Shown one piece after another: positions 12,096 to 24,580 of a stretch of DNA of 64,000 nt (the stretch's first letter is position 1; the number at the start of each line of letters is the position of its first letter). The notes beneath the pieces are model-generated. The model did not search any database. It had not been told where the DNA came from and was given only the letters and a program-made list of their open reading frames with translations. Source of the DNA: Parus major (taxonomy: Eukaryota > Chordata > Aves > Passeriformes > Paridae); NCBI RefSeq assembly GCF_001522545.3, contig NC_031768.1, positions 113,458,421 through 113,522,420 of the forward strand, read 5' to 3'. The position numbers were made by a program, and so were the translations under genes.

Positions 12096-13763
12096 CCACA
12101 GACAGGAGCTCTCCCGGTTTTCCAGGGTGTACTGAAATACATTGCACAGCAGAGGAAGAACAATTCTCTCCTTCCCTCCTCAGCCTTTAATTCCCCCTGC
12201 TCGGTGTGACAGCTGCTGCTTTAGGATGACTCGTGTGCTAATCGATTTCTACAGGTCCTTGAGCGAGGATGAGGAGATCCCACCTTTCCCACTCTGCCCA
12301 GAGGGGATTTCAGGGAGCTGCTGCAGGAATCTCTGCAGGACTGAGCAGGAAGGGGAGGCAGAGAGGAGCTGCCCCCATCACCTCTGTGCTGCTCAGGCAG
12401 GGGAGGTGTGAAGCTTAGCCTGGGGAAAGGTGGTGCTTTAATTTGCTTTGTTTCTCCCTACCCAAACCTATTTCCATTGGAAAAAATTCAATTAGTGTTG
12501 CCCCAGCTGAGCCTGCTTTGCCCATGGCAGTAGCCATTGAACCATCTCTCTGTCTTATTCCTGACCCAGCTTTTCCATCCAGGTTTTGGATGGAAACACA
12601 TCCTTGTGTCCTGGCGAGGAGAGGCAGTGAAAGAGCCCTCGGGAGGTCGTCACCCCTCCACAATTAGGAACAATTGAGAGCTGTTCTTTCCCTGGCATGT
12701 TTATTGGAGTTGATGACTTTCAGCAAGTCCCTAATAAGAAGAGTGTGAAGCTTTTAGCTGGGGCTGAGCTGCTCTGTGGTACCAGAGCATCTGCACAGTG
12801 AGAACTGGGGGGTTCAAAGGATTTAAATAAGGTAAAGCGGAGCAAACTTTGCTGGGGAGCTTTAATTAATGCTAAAATTCCAGACTTTTATGTCTGCACT
12901 CATCTGTTTGCAACACCAAGAGTGTATTTTATGGCAGTTCTTACAACGAGGCTCAATCCCCACTAAGGAAAGCGGTGCCAACAAGCTCATGCCTCATATT
13001 TAAAATCACTTTTTACTGTGCCAGTGCTAAAGAAAGGGGGTACAGGCTTTCAAAGAGCCAAAACTTGGTCCTTGTCCCATGGGAGTCACCTTGTTAAAAA
13101 CCTCATTGGCCACAGGTAGAGCTCAATGAATTCACATCCAGCTTCTCCAGGAAGCTTCAGTGATGGGAGCTTTAAATTTAGCAAATTTAACTGCAAAACT
13201 TCTTTCAAATCCAAGCCCTCGCTCTTATCTGTGAGTGCTTAGAGAAAATCTGTGAGAAAATTGGGTACAAAATCATCTCTTCTGGCTCCCTGCCCTTTGT
13301 CTTAAGTGGCAGAACACTTTTTCTCCAAAAAAAAAAAAAAGGAAGAACAAATGACCCAAAGACTCCTTTAGCTCTGCCTGTGCCAGAGTCAATGGAGCTG
13401 CAGCAGTTTATAGTGATGAGGTTCTGGCAAGTGCATTATTCTGGCAGAAGAGAACAGTTGGGCAATTTACTGCAGCTCATCCAAACTGCAAATGAAGGTT
13501 CTGTATTCCCTCAGTTTGAGGAAATCAGCAGGAAAAGACCTCCTCCTATTTTTTTTATCTCCAGCCTCTGATTTTGCCAAGGTTTCCCAATTCTGCAAAG
13601 GTTTCCTTCTCTGCCCTGCCTTTCTCACCACGGCAGAGGCAGGGAAAGGACACCAAAATTCCCTGGCTTGTAGGAAGAACCAGTGCTGTTGGGTGTGAGC
13701 TATTCCAGCTAGGATGGAATGAAGAAGCTGGAATGTCTTTTAGCCACAGTCTCTAGAAATAAC
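12096..13763. other. Non-coding sequence, no gene seen
   Basis: This is unique intronic-looking DNA. It includes a 14-base A run near 13326. AT-rich parts such as 12840-13210 look ordinary, and no exon is recognised. Confidence 0.55.
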
Positions 13764-13848
13764 GTTGTTGTTGTTGTTGTGGTTGTTGATGTGGTTGTTG
13801 TTGATGATGATGATGATGGTGGTGATGATGATGATGATGATTATTATC

Positions 13849-13905
<57 letters not shown>

Positions 13906-13906
13906 G

Positions 13907-13953
<47 letters not shown>

Positions 13954-13955
13954 AT
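13764..13955 (+). repeat. Compound trinucleotide microsatellite (GTT)n-(GAT)n-(ATT)n
   Basis: About 190 bp of trinucleotide repeat shifts in blocks from GTT, with GGT interruptions, to GAT/GGT and then to a long ATT/TTA run broken by one GTTGTT and one CGT. The three-base register is preserved across the change of unit, consistent with stepwise mutation of one array. It produces artefactual frames of poly-Val/Asp/Tyr on + and poly-Ile on -. Confidence 0.97.
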
Positions 13956-16900
13956 ATCATCCCATGCCAGGGCAATGAGCAGTAAAAGCACAAACCTCTC
14001 TTTAGATAGAAAAAAGGTATTATTAGGAAAGATTGTGTCCCTGCTCAGTACAGCTCGGCACAGAGCTGCCGGTTCTGTACACAAATATATCAAACAGGGT
14101 CAAGCATGACACAGTTCTGGTGTCATGCTGAATTCGTGCTGGAGCTAATATTGTTACAGCCCCGTTGTGGCTGACATAAACCTGTCACTTCTTCAGGAGG
14201 GTGATTCATGAGAGACACGGGAGAATCAATGGAGATAAAAATAGGGAATGCAGTAACAGCATCCATCTCATCACCATTTTGCTCGTATTACACTGAGTAA
14301 CCTGATTAAAAGGGTCATATTTAAACATCATCTGGCACAACTGCTCAGAGAAGTGAGAGTGGGAGAGGAGGAGCCCAAAGTGGGGAACCTGGGAGGTGGG
14401 GAATCCATCAGCCTGCACAGGGCAGCAGCAGCAGAGGAGGAAAGGGGACAGTGGGCAGCCCCCACCATTCCCAAAGCCTGGACTCAGCTGAAGAGCTGCT
14501 GGCCACATCCCTGCTTGGACAGAGCCAAAGTGAAATCCAAAAGGCTCATTGAGGTGTGCTACAAAGTAGAAAATCCCCTTTGTATTAATGTCTAGTGAAT
14601 ATTCAAAGAAAACAAAACTCTCCAGAATCAACCTCTAAATGCGCACGGATAATTTTCCCTAGAAAATCTCTCTGCAAAAGGCACTTAAAGTGTTTGGATT
14701 AACCTTGCCCATGAATTAGCTTGTCCTAGAACAGCCAAAATACAGGTTTTCCCATTCTGCACTCTCTGAAGATGTAGAATCAGAACCAAAGTTGCACATG
14801 AAGCTTGTGCTTTTGCTGAAGATTAGGTGTGGGGGGATCCTCATTCCTGCAGGGTTAAGGTGTGGTGCTGCTTCCATCTGAGCCATGCAGAAATACAGCA
14901 ACACCCCCTTCCTTCCCTGCTGCCTGGGAAGAGCTTGGACAGCAACTCCTGGAGCACCAGGAGCTCAGCTCTCTCTTCATTAGAGGCAAACCTGTCCCGG
15001 GGTCTGAGCACGGGCAGCTCAGGCGTGTGCTGGTGCTGGTTATTCCCAAAGTGGGATCTGCATCCTCTCTAGAGCCCAGTTTGCACCCATCAGCTGGGGA
15101 TGATGAGCACGAAATGGAAGAGAGAATTTCCCTCTCCCCTTCTGGAGGTGCTGTTTTTTCTGGGATTCAGGATGGCAGTCCTGCAGTAGCTCTGAACTGC
15201 AGGCTTGCAATCTCCTGTCATCACGGGCTCAAGCACCGGCACACAAAGGGGATAAAGAGAAGGAGATAGAAGGGGAAAAGTCTCAGATAAGAGGGAATTG
15301 GCAGGTTGATGATAATCTTAAATACGTGGGACTGTGTTTGTGCCTGGTTTCTAGTGGAACTCCAGTGCTTTCCAGCATGCAGCACGATTAACAGATTACA
15401 GGGTGTGGGATTTAGTGCCAGCACTGTCAGGAAATTCTCAAACACTCTTCTCTTATCCTGGCACATGGTGCTGTGCCCCAGACTTGAGAGAACACTGCAG
15501 TGGCAACTCATGGGGATGTGCTCTGAAAACCTCCAAGGCAGTACCAGAAACCAGGAGGATTTCTCCTTTTCCCTTTCCAGGATACCTTGGAGTTAAGACT
15601 CAAAGACGTTCCGCGTTTCTTGCCAGGGTGAGGAAAAGCTGTGGCCCAGCTCTGGGGAAAACAGGGAGTTTCCTGCCTTTGGAAGGGTTAGAACTGAGGT
15701 GAGTGGCAGTGCCAGGCAGGGCAGCTCCTGTCACTTACGGTCACCTTGCTGTGTGGCAGCTGGAAAAGACGGCTTGCTGCAGATGACAGGATCTTTACAA
15801 GGGGCAATCGTGATGGCATCAGTGTTTATCCTCTGCAGCAGGTGGATAAATCACAGCCAATGGGCATCCCCTCTGAGCTGGAACTGCTGGGTTATTTCTG
15901 GGTTATTTCTGCTCAGCCACAGATATTTCTCTGGCCCGTGGTGGAAGGGCCAGGCGCATTCCGTGCGATGCCAGAAGCTCCTGCCCCGAGCACACAGCTG
16001 GCACAGAGGCACTGCAGACACAGATGCTCAGTCAAAGGTGGCTTGGGCAGTTCTTGAGAGGCCTGCCACGTTCCTGGGAGCCAGAGGTGATTTGCAGGGT
16101 GTCAGGGTGAGTGAACACGGGTTTCATTGGGGCTCCTCTCTTACGAGGTCCTGGGGGAGGCTGAGGTCACACACCCTGGCCAAGGGGCTGCAAGTGGGCC
16201 CCAGGGCACAGATCAGATTCACTGTTGGCTCAGAAACAGAAGGTTAATTTTACCCAGGTAAATACTGAAATGCAGTTTTACCTCCACGCTCAGGCAGTTT
16301 GTTTTCAGAGAATAGGCACTTCCCAGAAATGGTTACATAAATCAGAGGAATTACAATATGAGCATCCTCCAGAGCTTTTTCATTTCAGTTTTCAATGTCA
16401 AACAAGTGTTCAGTGTTAGAGGTTTGAAAGGATGAAATTAGAAACCCTGTAATGGAGTATTGTGGAAAGATATCCCTCAAGAAAGCTCATTCTCAGCTCC
16501 TCACCCTCTGGTGTTTCGCCCATTACCAATTCTGCATTTAATCTTATCTGATGTAATCGGAGCTGTTCTCACTCTCCCCGAGTTTCCTCCTTTCCTGAAT
16601 CCCCTGAACCCTCAGCTCTCAGGATCACCTTGCCAGCCACACGTTCCCCGAGTTAATTATCCCTTGTATCAAACTGCATTTTCTTTTATCCCTTTCAAAT
16701 TCGGTGCTTTCCCATTTCTGCGAGCATCTGCCTGTATCCACACAAATGAAAAGGAGAGGATAATCTTCTGCCTGCATCCCTCTTGCTATTTTCTGTATCT
16801 GCATCCCATTTTCTCTGCTCTGTTCCATCTGTTGGCTGCTCCATCCCCAAAGGCCGGGAGGCTCCGTTCCCCTCACTATTAATTCGGACCCCAGTTTTAG

Positions 16901-17977
16901 TTGTGGTTAAACCTCTCTGCTGAGAGGGAAGGAAAGAACCAGCTAAGAGAACAGAGGGAGGTTGCTTTTCCTTCTGGAGTCATCCTAATGGGAATTTTTT
17001 GGTCCTGAAGGGGGATTCCAAGGTTAAACAACAGCAGCAGGAATTTCACAGCTTGGGGTGTGCATCTGTGCTTCTGGTTGTGCTCTCTCTCCTCCCTTTG
17101 CCAGAAAAGGATGTCCTGAGAGGAGCAGCATCTCCTGATCTCCTAAAAAGTCACCCTTCCAGAGTTTCCAGAGTGAGGTGAAGTCTTTCCTTGGCTTTGT
17201 AGATTTTTGGCCACAGCCCTTGAAGGTCACCCAGCAAGGTAAAGGAAGTGCTCATTTTCCATGTGTGAATCAGGACATCAGGAATGACACCAGGCTTTGC
17301 AGCCCACACAGAATTCCTTCCCTCTTCTCCAAGTGGGCTGTCCCACCTGCCAGGCAAGGTTTCCCTCAAAAACAACCCCCTGCCTTTCATCCAGCACTCT
17401 GCTTTCTGGAGCTCTCTGCATTCTCCTCATCTGAAGGGGTTTGGTCACTCTGTGAGAAAGAAAAGTTGGACTCTGGCTCGCTGTGTTTGCCCTCAGATAA
17501 TGCTGTAATGGGTATTTATGCACCTACATAAAAAAGACACAGGGACTTTGTGGTTGTCCAGTCCTATCCAGCTATATGAATATTTATCAATGCCATTGCT
17601 TTTAATTCCCATCCAGGAATTCTGACAACTGCAGAGCTGCTGAGAATCCATTTTTTTACATAAAAAGAAGAGCAGTTCTTTAAATCCTGAAAGCCACATC
17701 AGGAAGCAATTCTTGGATTTGTTGTTGTGGGTTTTTTGGGGGAAGAGGGATAATAGCAGGAGGAATTTATATGGAAAGATTCCTGACAGTCGATTATGTA
17801 CCTAGTCCCAAAGGATTAGGTGTTTGAAACTGCATTTTACAGCCCCAGTGAGGGGTGAGTGCTCCTTTCTTTCCTGACAAGAGAACTGGAATGGTGAATC
17901 AGGGAATGAGTGATGAGGGTTCCTTTTTCCCTAGGGTGGGAGGACTGCATAGCAAGGAGCAAATTCCCTGAGGAATG
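13956..17977. other. Non-coding sequence, no gene seen
   Basis: This is about 4 kb of unique sequence. It holds a 10-bp perfect inverted repeat (14103-14112 and 14120-14129), and GGGTTATTTCT is duplicated near 15890. No exon or transposon is identified with confidence. Confidence 0.55.
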
Positions 17978-18000
17978 CACACACACACACACACACACAC
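17978..18000 (+). repeat. (CA)n dinucleotide microsatellite
   Basis: Twenty-three bases of uninterrupted CA/AC repeat. Nothing indicates a function. Confidence 0.97.
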
Positions 18001-18017
18001 TGGGGACAATCCACTGC

Positions 18018-18122
18018 TGTGTGCCAAAGAATCACAGAGTTATTCAGTTTGGGAAAGGTCTCTGAAAGAATCAGGTTCAACCCCTAACCCAGAACTGCCC
18101 AGCCCACCGCTAAACCATGGGT
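18018..18122 (-). mobile_element. CR1 LINE 3' fragment, antisense
   Basis: It starts with AAAGAATCACAGAGTTATTC and GGGAAAGGTCTCTGAAAGAA, then TCAGGTTCAACCCCTAACC and CCGCTAAACCATG. This is the reverse-complement order of an avian CR1 3' terminus. The copy is short and decayed. Confidence 0.75.
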
Positions 18123-18646
18123 GGTAAAATCACCTTAACTTCCCTTGCCTTTCACCTCCCTGAAAAACCTGGCTTTCCTGCCCTCTGAGAAGCAGGAAAT
18201 ATTCCAGGTTTCCCTGTGCCTGTTCCCAGAGGGCTGTAAGGATGCACTTGCTCGGCTGAGCACACTCAGACCAAAGGAGGTGTCAGTAAATCACTGCAGG
18301 ACAGCCCAGGCTGTGAGAAGGGAGCACTTCCCTGGCTCCACTCCAATCCCTGCTTTATTCCCCCACTTGGGACGCTGATAAAGATGTTTAATATCTGCTG
18401 GAGAAGCCCTAACAGGATGTCTGCTGAGCAAGGGGCTGGCCAGGCACACACTCCTCACAGAAGAAAATGTGAAATGCAATTCAAACCTGCAGTGAAATCC
18501 AGCAGCGTGGAGTTTCTATCCCTTCATGGTGTAAAGATTGCAAATCAATGGAAATGGAGATTCCTGTGTCACTGGGTGGCCTTGACCCACGTCAGCACAG
18601 GGTACTTAGAGACAAAACACTGAGGAGTTGCTTCATTTCTACCTAT
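18123..18646. other. Non-coding sequence, no gene seen
   Basis: Unique sequence between a CR1 fragment and a minisatellite. No exon is recognised. Confidence 0.5.
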
Positions 18647-18818
18647 TGGAAACAGAAATAACTCTGTACTGGAAATAGAAATAACCCTTTATTGGAAACA
18701 GAAATAACCCTGTGCTGGAAATAGAAATAACCCTTTATTGGAAACAGAAATAACCCTGTGCTGGAAATAGAAACAAGCCTGTACTGTTTCTTTACTGGAA
18801 ACAGAAATAACTCTTCAC
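18647..18818 (+). repeat. 23-bp minisatellite arranged as alternating dimers
   Basis: The unit TGGAAACAGAAATAACYCTG plus three bases alternates with TGGAAATAGAAATAACCCTT plus three. Odd copies carry ACAGAA with CTGTGC or CTGTAC, and even copies carry ATAGAA with CTTTAT, giving a 46-bp higher-order period for the first copies. The sixth copy carries an ~11-bp extra segment before the seventh. Confidence 0.9.
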
Positions 18819-21299
18819 TGCCCAGACCCATTTGTCCAATAGCTCGTTCTGATTCCTCAGAAGTTTCTGTATCCCTTAGGAGGAGGTACATGAGGGCTGA
18901 AAGAGACAGAAGCCTCTGTGTATTTTCATTTTTGATTCCCAGGCTCAAGGACAGTGAGCCAGGGAGCAGGTTCCTCACCCAATCCAGCTTTCCTTCCCTT
19001 AGGGTAAATTGAGGAGATTTCTGGTGCCCTGTTTGGGATTTAGCCCCACATCAGGGCAGTTGCAGCGGGGTGGATTCTTGAGCTTCCCAACAATTTCTCC
19101 TGCAGGCTGTTCCTACAGGGAGCACTTGGAGAAAGGAGAACACAAACCAGGCTGTTTGCCTTCATTCATGTCCCTGGCTCATGGGGCTTTCAGAGGTGTT
19201 CAGGGAATCCTAAAAAAATCCTCCCTTGCCCTTTAATTTTTCCCTTGTCACGGTATAAGATGCTGGTTGGGACACTTTGTTCTTCTTTGCTTTAGGTATT
19301 TCCTAAAATAAGCTCAGCAAGGAGCTGGGAACTTTCCCCTGTTGAAAACCCAGCACAATGTGAATGCAGGGGTGGTTTTTCCCTAGGAAGCTGACCCAGG
19401 AAGCCGTTTGCTGCTCCCTGTGCTTCAGCCACACAGAAACTGGAAAAATGGCAGTTTTATTCATGCCTAGAAGATTAAACCCCTATTTATATATCTCAAT
19501 CCTATGAGCTATGAAGATCTCTTTTTTTTCCCCTTTATTTTCTTTTTTTCTTCCTCTAAGCTTTGTTTTTACTGTTTTGTGGGTTTTCTTGAGTCACTCT
19601 GGTTTGGGAAATGTGCTGGAGTTTTTTGTTGTACAAAGGAGAGCATTGTGGAGAAACTCTGAGAGGAGAAGCTTCAGACAGAAGCTGGCCACAAGTGCTT
19701 TTGCAATGTGCAGACACATTATCCCCCCTCCCCCAAGCCTGTCTACATAGAGAGGGAAAAATAATGGTAAAATAAACAAATAAAAATCCAAGCAGGCAAA
19801 TAAAACATATAATGAGCCTCTAGAGAATACCCATCCTTCTCCTGAACCTGCACTGGGTGGCTCAGCACTGTCTGGCCTGATGTAGTTTTAAGCACTGAAA
19901 TGTCACTTTTTAAATTTAAATTGTAGTGGATTTTCAAAAAGAAATGATTGTGAAGCAGGTCACTTGGTGACTGTGCTCCCTGCCCATGGGACTGGAGTGA
20001 GGAGGGAGGGAATCCCAACCCAAGGCCTGCCCATGTCCCACTTTCAGCTCTCTGTTTTTGAGAAGTTCCTTCAGGAGCCACAAATTTGTGCCAGGATTAT
20101 GAGAACAGTGGGACACGGTGCTTTTCCTGAAAAATGGCACCTGTCAGCATCCATCAATAACCTGGGATTCTCCCAGCTGCCTCCAGCCTAAATGTGGTTC
20201 CAATTCCCCCTCCTGGCTTATTCCTTCTTGTGTGTGTACTTAGAGATGAACATAAGCCTGCTGTCCTCACCTCACATTTAAACACTTATTTTGTTATAAA
20301 TAAGTATATTCTGCTGTGGGGGTGTTCATCTGCTAAAAGCCCAGTTTGTTATGTTTGACTCATGCCTGAATAAATCATCAATTTGATGGTTTGTTTTCCA
20401 TTTAAATCAATGCCTCCTATTTTCTGATTCCTTAGTCCAAGGGAATCGAAGGATAAATTGCAGATTGATCTGATGGGGATAGCTTTGATCCGATGAGGCA
20501 TTTCCTAGAGGCTGGATCAGCACAAAGGAAGTCTGGGGAGGGAAAAAAGAAGCCACTTTGACAGGACACATTTGTCAAGATCAATGGTGTGCAGCCCTGG
20601 TGGAAAACTGGTAGCTGCAGGTTGTCCGTGTGGAATTGTAGTGATTTTTCCTGCTGCTCTCCTAAGAAATATGAACAGTGCCACCAGTACCTGTCCAAGC
20701 TGAGAGCTGCTTTAAGTGGTAAATAAAACTTAATTCTCTGAAGAGGTTTTTGTTGTAAGCATGGATTTCACTCAATAGCTTGAACACTGAAAAATTGCTT
20801 CAAATTGCATTTTGTGCTGTGATTCCGGTCCAGATATTTCTAAGCAGATGTGGTGCTCAAGCAAAAATTAAGTTGTTTGCTCTTTCCTGTGTTTGTTTAG
20901 TTTTCCTTGTTGCCTTGTGGATACACACAGTGGCATTTTCAGAAGGGATGCAGCTTCTTTTCAGATGTGCAGCAAATTGGGCACTTCTCTCCAAGCAAAC
21001 CCCAGGGTGGACTCAGCAGGGGGAAGAAAAATCAGCCTCTGGCACAAGAATGTTTTTTCTTCTCTTTTTGGGTGTGCTGAATGCCAGAGGAGAGGGAGCC
21101 TGCTCACACAGTGGCTTTGCAGAGCTGCTCACATTTGGAAGAGATAAATGGTGTGCTCACAGATATCCTGGATCCTGCAGGGATCCAAGCTGCTCCTGAG
21201 GTTTCTCTGCCACTCCTTGGAGAGGTGGGAAGAGTGAGTCCCTTGGAAGTGTTGTCTAAGCAAAGCAATGGAGCAATCTGCTGGAATATTTTCAATTTT
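18819..21299. other. Non-coding sequence, no gene seen
   Basis: Mixed unique DNA with pyrimidine-rich stretches (for example 19518-19560) and AT-rich parts (19750-19930, 20260-20420). No exon, RNA gene or confident transposon was found. Confidence 0.55.
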
Positions 21300-21462
21300 A
21301 ATCATTTTGAGGAAGAATTTTTTCATGGAAAGGCTGCCCAGGGAGGTTTGGAGGTGTCCAAGGAAGGCCTGGAGGTGACACTCAGTGCTCTGGGCTGGGG
21401 ACAAGGTGTGCATCAGGCACAGCTGGGACTTAATCCTGGAGACCCATAGAATAACTTTGGCC
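21300..21462 (+). mobile_element. CR1 LINE 3' fragment
   Basis: Segments include GAAGAATTTTTTCATGGAAA, GGCTGCCCAGGGAGG, GGAGGTGTCCAAGGAAGGCC and GACACTCAGTGCTCTGGGCT followed by GGGGACAAGG. They occur in the order of an avian CR1 3' region (the GGAGGTGTCCAAGG subtype). The terminus decays after ACCCATAGAATAAC. Confidence 0.8.
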
Positions 21463-22489
21463 ACATCTTCCTGGTGTTTCCTTTTCCTCAGGCACAAATT
21501 CTTGTAAAACTGGCAGCTTTCTTACCCAGGCACAGGGTAATGGCATCGTTGACATAGCCTAGGACGTGTCTCTTTCCAAAGGGGCCATCTATTTTAAGGG
21601 ATTCATTTTCATTTGGGATAGTCAGTATCATTTTAGTGTTATTTCATGGCACCCACTTGCCTTTCAGACCTTTGTAGACCTTTTCTGACCTCTGTAGCAC
21701 CGTCCTCTGTGTGAGAATTCCATGTGCTGCTTAGAGCACCAATTATTATCTCTTCCCAGCTTCTCTTGTTTGCCCCTTCCTGGCTTTTGTTCCCCCACCT
21801 TGCCCATCATGGCACTCACTACACTGGCTCTCCTTTGCTGTTTGATCCATGGTTTTGGGATGGTTTTCCTGCTTTGGGTGGATTTCACCTCCTCTCATTT
21901 AACCCCTGGCACTCATCTGCTCTGCCCTGCTCATCTTGCTGCCTCCCAAGGGCCACTGAGCAAAGCCCCGAACACTGCCCTGAGTGCTCGAGGTGACAAA
22001 TGTCCTTTCCCTGCCAGAGAGGCCTCCTGCCACAGTTGTACAAGAAACGTTTACAGAAACTTTGAAAAGAAACTTTGCCCAGAAATATAAAACCCAGTTG
22101 TGCCTGTCCCCTGTGCCAGGGCCCCACAGAGGATCAGAGCTGGGGCACAAGCACAAGGCTCGCCAGGCTCTTGCCCCTCTCAAGGTGGAGTAAAGCATTT
22201 CTCCAAGGAGATTTCCTATCGTGCAGCAGAAAACATCTTTTAGTAGGAAATACCTTTCAGTTTGGAGCTGGTGAACAGCTGGGAAGAAAACCTGAATCCA
22301 GAAAATAATTATATGGATGAATATCTAACATGAGAAAGATCCCTTCTGAGAAATCAGGCTTTTCTTCAGTACTGCTGTGCATGCTTGCAAAGACACGAAA
22401 ATCAGTGTGTTAATGTGCCTGAAGACACATAAAGCATCTCTTTGTTTTCTTCCCAGAGGTGTAACATCATGAATTCAGGGGAAATTTGT
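21463..22489. other. Non-coding sequence, no gene seen
   Basis: Unique intronic-looking sequence. Short frames such as the one at 21722-22090 lack a start context, splice sites or family resemblance. Confidence 0.5.
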
Positions 22490-22605
22490 GCGGACAGCAC
22501 TGCCAGGGATGCCCAGGGTGGGATTGCTGGGGTGTCTGAGCAGGGCCAGGGTTGGCCTGGGTGATCCTTGTGGGTGCTCAGGAGATTCTGGGATTTTATG
22601 GTCAT
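22490..22605 (+). mobile_element. CR1-like LINE 3' fragment
   Basis: It contains GGATTGCTGGGGTGTCTGAG, GCAGGGCCAGGGTTGGCC, GGGTGATCCTTGTGGGT and AGGAGATTCTGGGATTTTAT, in the order of a CR1 3' end. The match is by memory and divergent, so the family assignment is moderate. Confidence 0.6.
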
Positions 22606-23404
22606 CCAGAGCCAGGCTGGCACCTGATTGGAAAGTGCTGCACCTCATTGGAAAAACCCAGCATGGAACAGCTGTGAGCAGCTCGACCTGAAGTGCAAAT
22701 GTGATCCTTTAGGAGGTGTCACTCACTTTTTACATGGTGCAGATTATCCCGGAGTATTTTGCCAGGATTTCTGCCCTGGGGAGCTGGGATAGCCACAGGA
22801 GAGCATTTTGGGCACCAGCAGTCCACAGAGAGCAGGGTCTACAGCAGAAATATAAAATCCCAGGGAATCCTCTCCCTAAATCTTGGGAGGAAAATGAAAA
22901 CAGCAATCCAAAGATTATATTTCTCCCACGTTCCTCTGAGCTGATTTTATTCCTCTTTCTGAGGAACATGACAAAAAAAATGAATGAGCCCCAAATTCAA
23001 TCTCTTCCCTATGTTCTTATCACAGACATCTTGATATGGTGCATTTTTTCTCATCATGTGTTTACTGTAAAACTGGGAAGTTGAAAAGTATGAGCTCTGT
23101 CTCTACCAAAAACTCTTATGACCCCCCAAAAATACAAATTTAACCCCAGAAATAGATTATTTGCTCATGTGGCAAGATAAGGAATTTCTTTGTGCTGATA
23201 AATCCATGATTTTGCATCCTACTTAATAAAAGGACAAAATAAAAATCAGTTTGCAAATGATCAGAATTCATTAAAATGTAATTATTTGTGAACTACCCTG
23301 AACTGATGTTCCTGATGAGCTGAGCTAATCCTGTGCTGCTTCCAACCTGAACAGAATCAAAATGTAAAAGTCAAGGCTCAGGGAATAAATGCCTGGGGAG
23401 TTTG
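22606..23404. other. Non-coding sequence, no gene seen
   Basis: Unique sequence that becomes AT-rich towards the pentanucleotide repeat. No gene is recognised. Confidence 0.5.
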
Positions 23405-23755
23405 GGGTATAAATAAAATAAAATAACATAACATAAAATGAAATAAATTATTAAATAACGTAACATAAAATAGAATAAAATAAAATAACATAAAAATAAA
23501 ATAAAATAAAATAAAATAAAATAAAATAAAATAAAATAAAATAAAATAAAATAAAATAANNNNNNNNNNNNNNNNNNNNNNNNNNNNNNNNNNNNNNNNN
23601 NNNNNNNNNNNNNNAATAACATTAAAATAAAATAAAATAAAATAAAATAAAATAAAATAAAATAAAATAAAATAAAATAAAATAAAATAGAAATAAAATA
23701 GAAATAAAATAGAAATAAAATAGAAATAAAATAGAAATAAAATAGAAATAAAACT
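23405..23755 (+). repeat. (TAAAA)n pentanucleotide microsatellite with internal gap
   Basis: Long runs of AAATA/TAAAA are flanked on the left by degenerate TAACATAACATAAAAT words. On the right (about 23693-23752) they are flanked by a second-order 11-bp unit, TAGAAATAAAA, repeated about six times. An N run at 23560-23614 interrupts the pure array, so its true length is unknown. Confidence 0.97.
23560..23614. other. Assembly gap (55 N) inside the (TAAAA)n array
   Basis: A run of N with pentanucleotide repeat on both sides. Confidence 0.98.
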
Positions 23756-24580
23756 ATGAAGCATTTCCTGGGAGTTACAGGCCAAGCCAAAAAAGCCACA
23801 AAAAATTTCAGGCCTCATAACTTCTCCACAGTTTTTGAACATTTAGAAATGAATGTGATTTTTTGTTCTGAGTCTGAGTGTGACTTAGGTGGCAGAGTTC
23901 ATAGGGATTTGGGTTCAGATCCAAACTCTTGCTGTGGGATCAGCACTGTGTTTCCATGGATGATTCTCTGAGGGACAGACACTGATAATCCCTCCTTGCA
24001 TCCTTCTCTGGTGCCCATAAAAATCTCTGCAGACAGAATAGACACAGAATATAAATCCTGCCCAGAATCAGCTGTTTTTCCTCACAATCTTGGAAAATAT
24101 AGGAGAAGTAAAGGCCAAAGTCCAGGCTGAGCTAATTAATGATATCCTTAAATAATGTTGAATTGATATCGTTATACAGAGGCTGCTTTTTCCCCTCAGT
24201 GCAAGAAATTCTTCTTAAACCTTTGTGTTCCTCTATCCATCTTGTCAGAGAGCTCTGCTAGAAGAAAATAGATAAATAGAAGAAAATTGTTTGTCAATCC
24301 TGGCTTCACACCTCACTCAGGTGCCTGTGCCAGCGTACTGAAAGGTGCTTTGGATCCTCTCTGGAGTGTCAAGATGGGCTGGGAGGTGGAGCACCCTGAG
24401 ACAGGAGAAATGGGCAGATTCTGTTCCAGAGCCTGTTGTCTGGTGAAGAACATGTCCTGTGTTGGAGGCACGTCAAGGCACCACTGCCAAGCAGCGTTTC
24501 TGGGCTCATTCATTTCCTGCAAGGATGAGATGGATCTCTGCTGCAAGATGGTCTCAGAGTGCTGGCTCTGAGTGTGTGTT
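23756..24580. other. Non-coding sequence, no gene seen
   Basis: Unique sequence. No splice-flanked exon with a recognisable product was seen. Confidence 0.5.

Noticed and set aside
10944..12209. 421-residue + frame and overlapping long frames on both strands
   Set aside because: Openness comes from the 21-bp minisatellite and a CR1 fragment. Several frames are open at once, which is typical of a repeat artefact.
13719..14109. Frames of poly-Val/Asp/Tyr and poly-Ile
   Set aside because: These are direct translations of the trinucleotide microsatellite.
23371..23842. Leu/Phe/Tyr-rich minus-strand frames resembling membrane segments
   Set aside because: These are translations of the (TAAAA)n microsatellite, with N in the middle.
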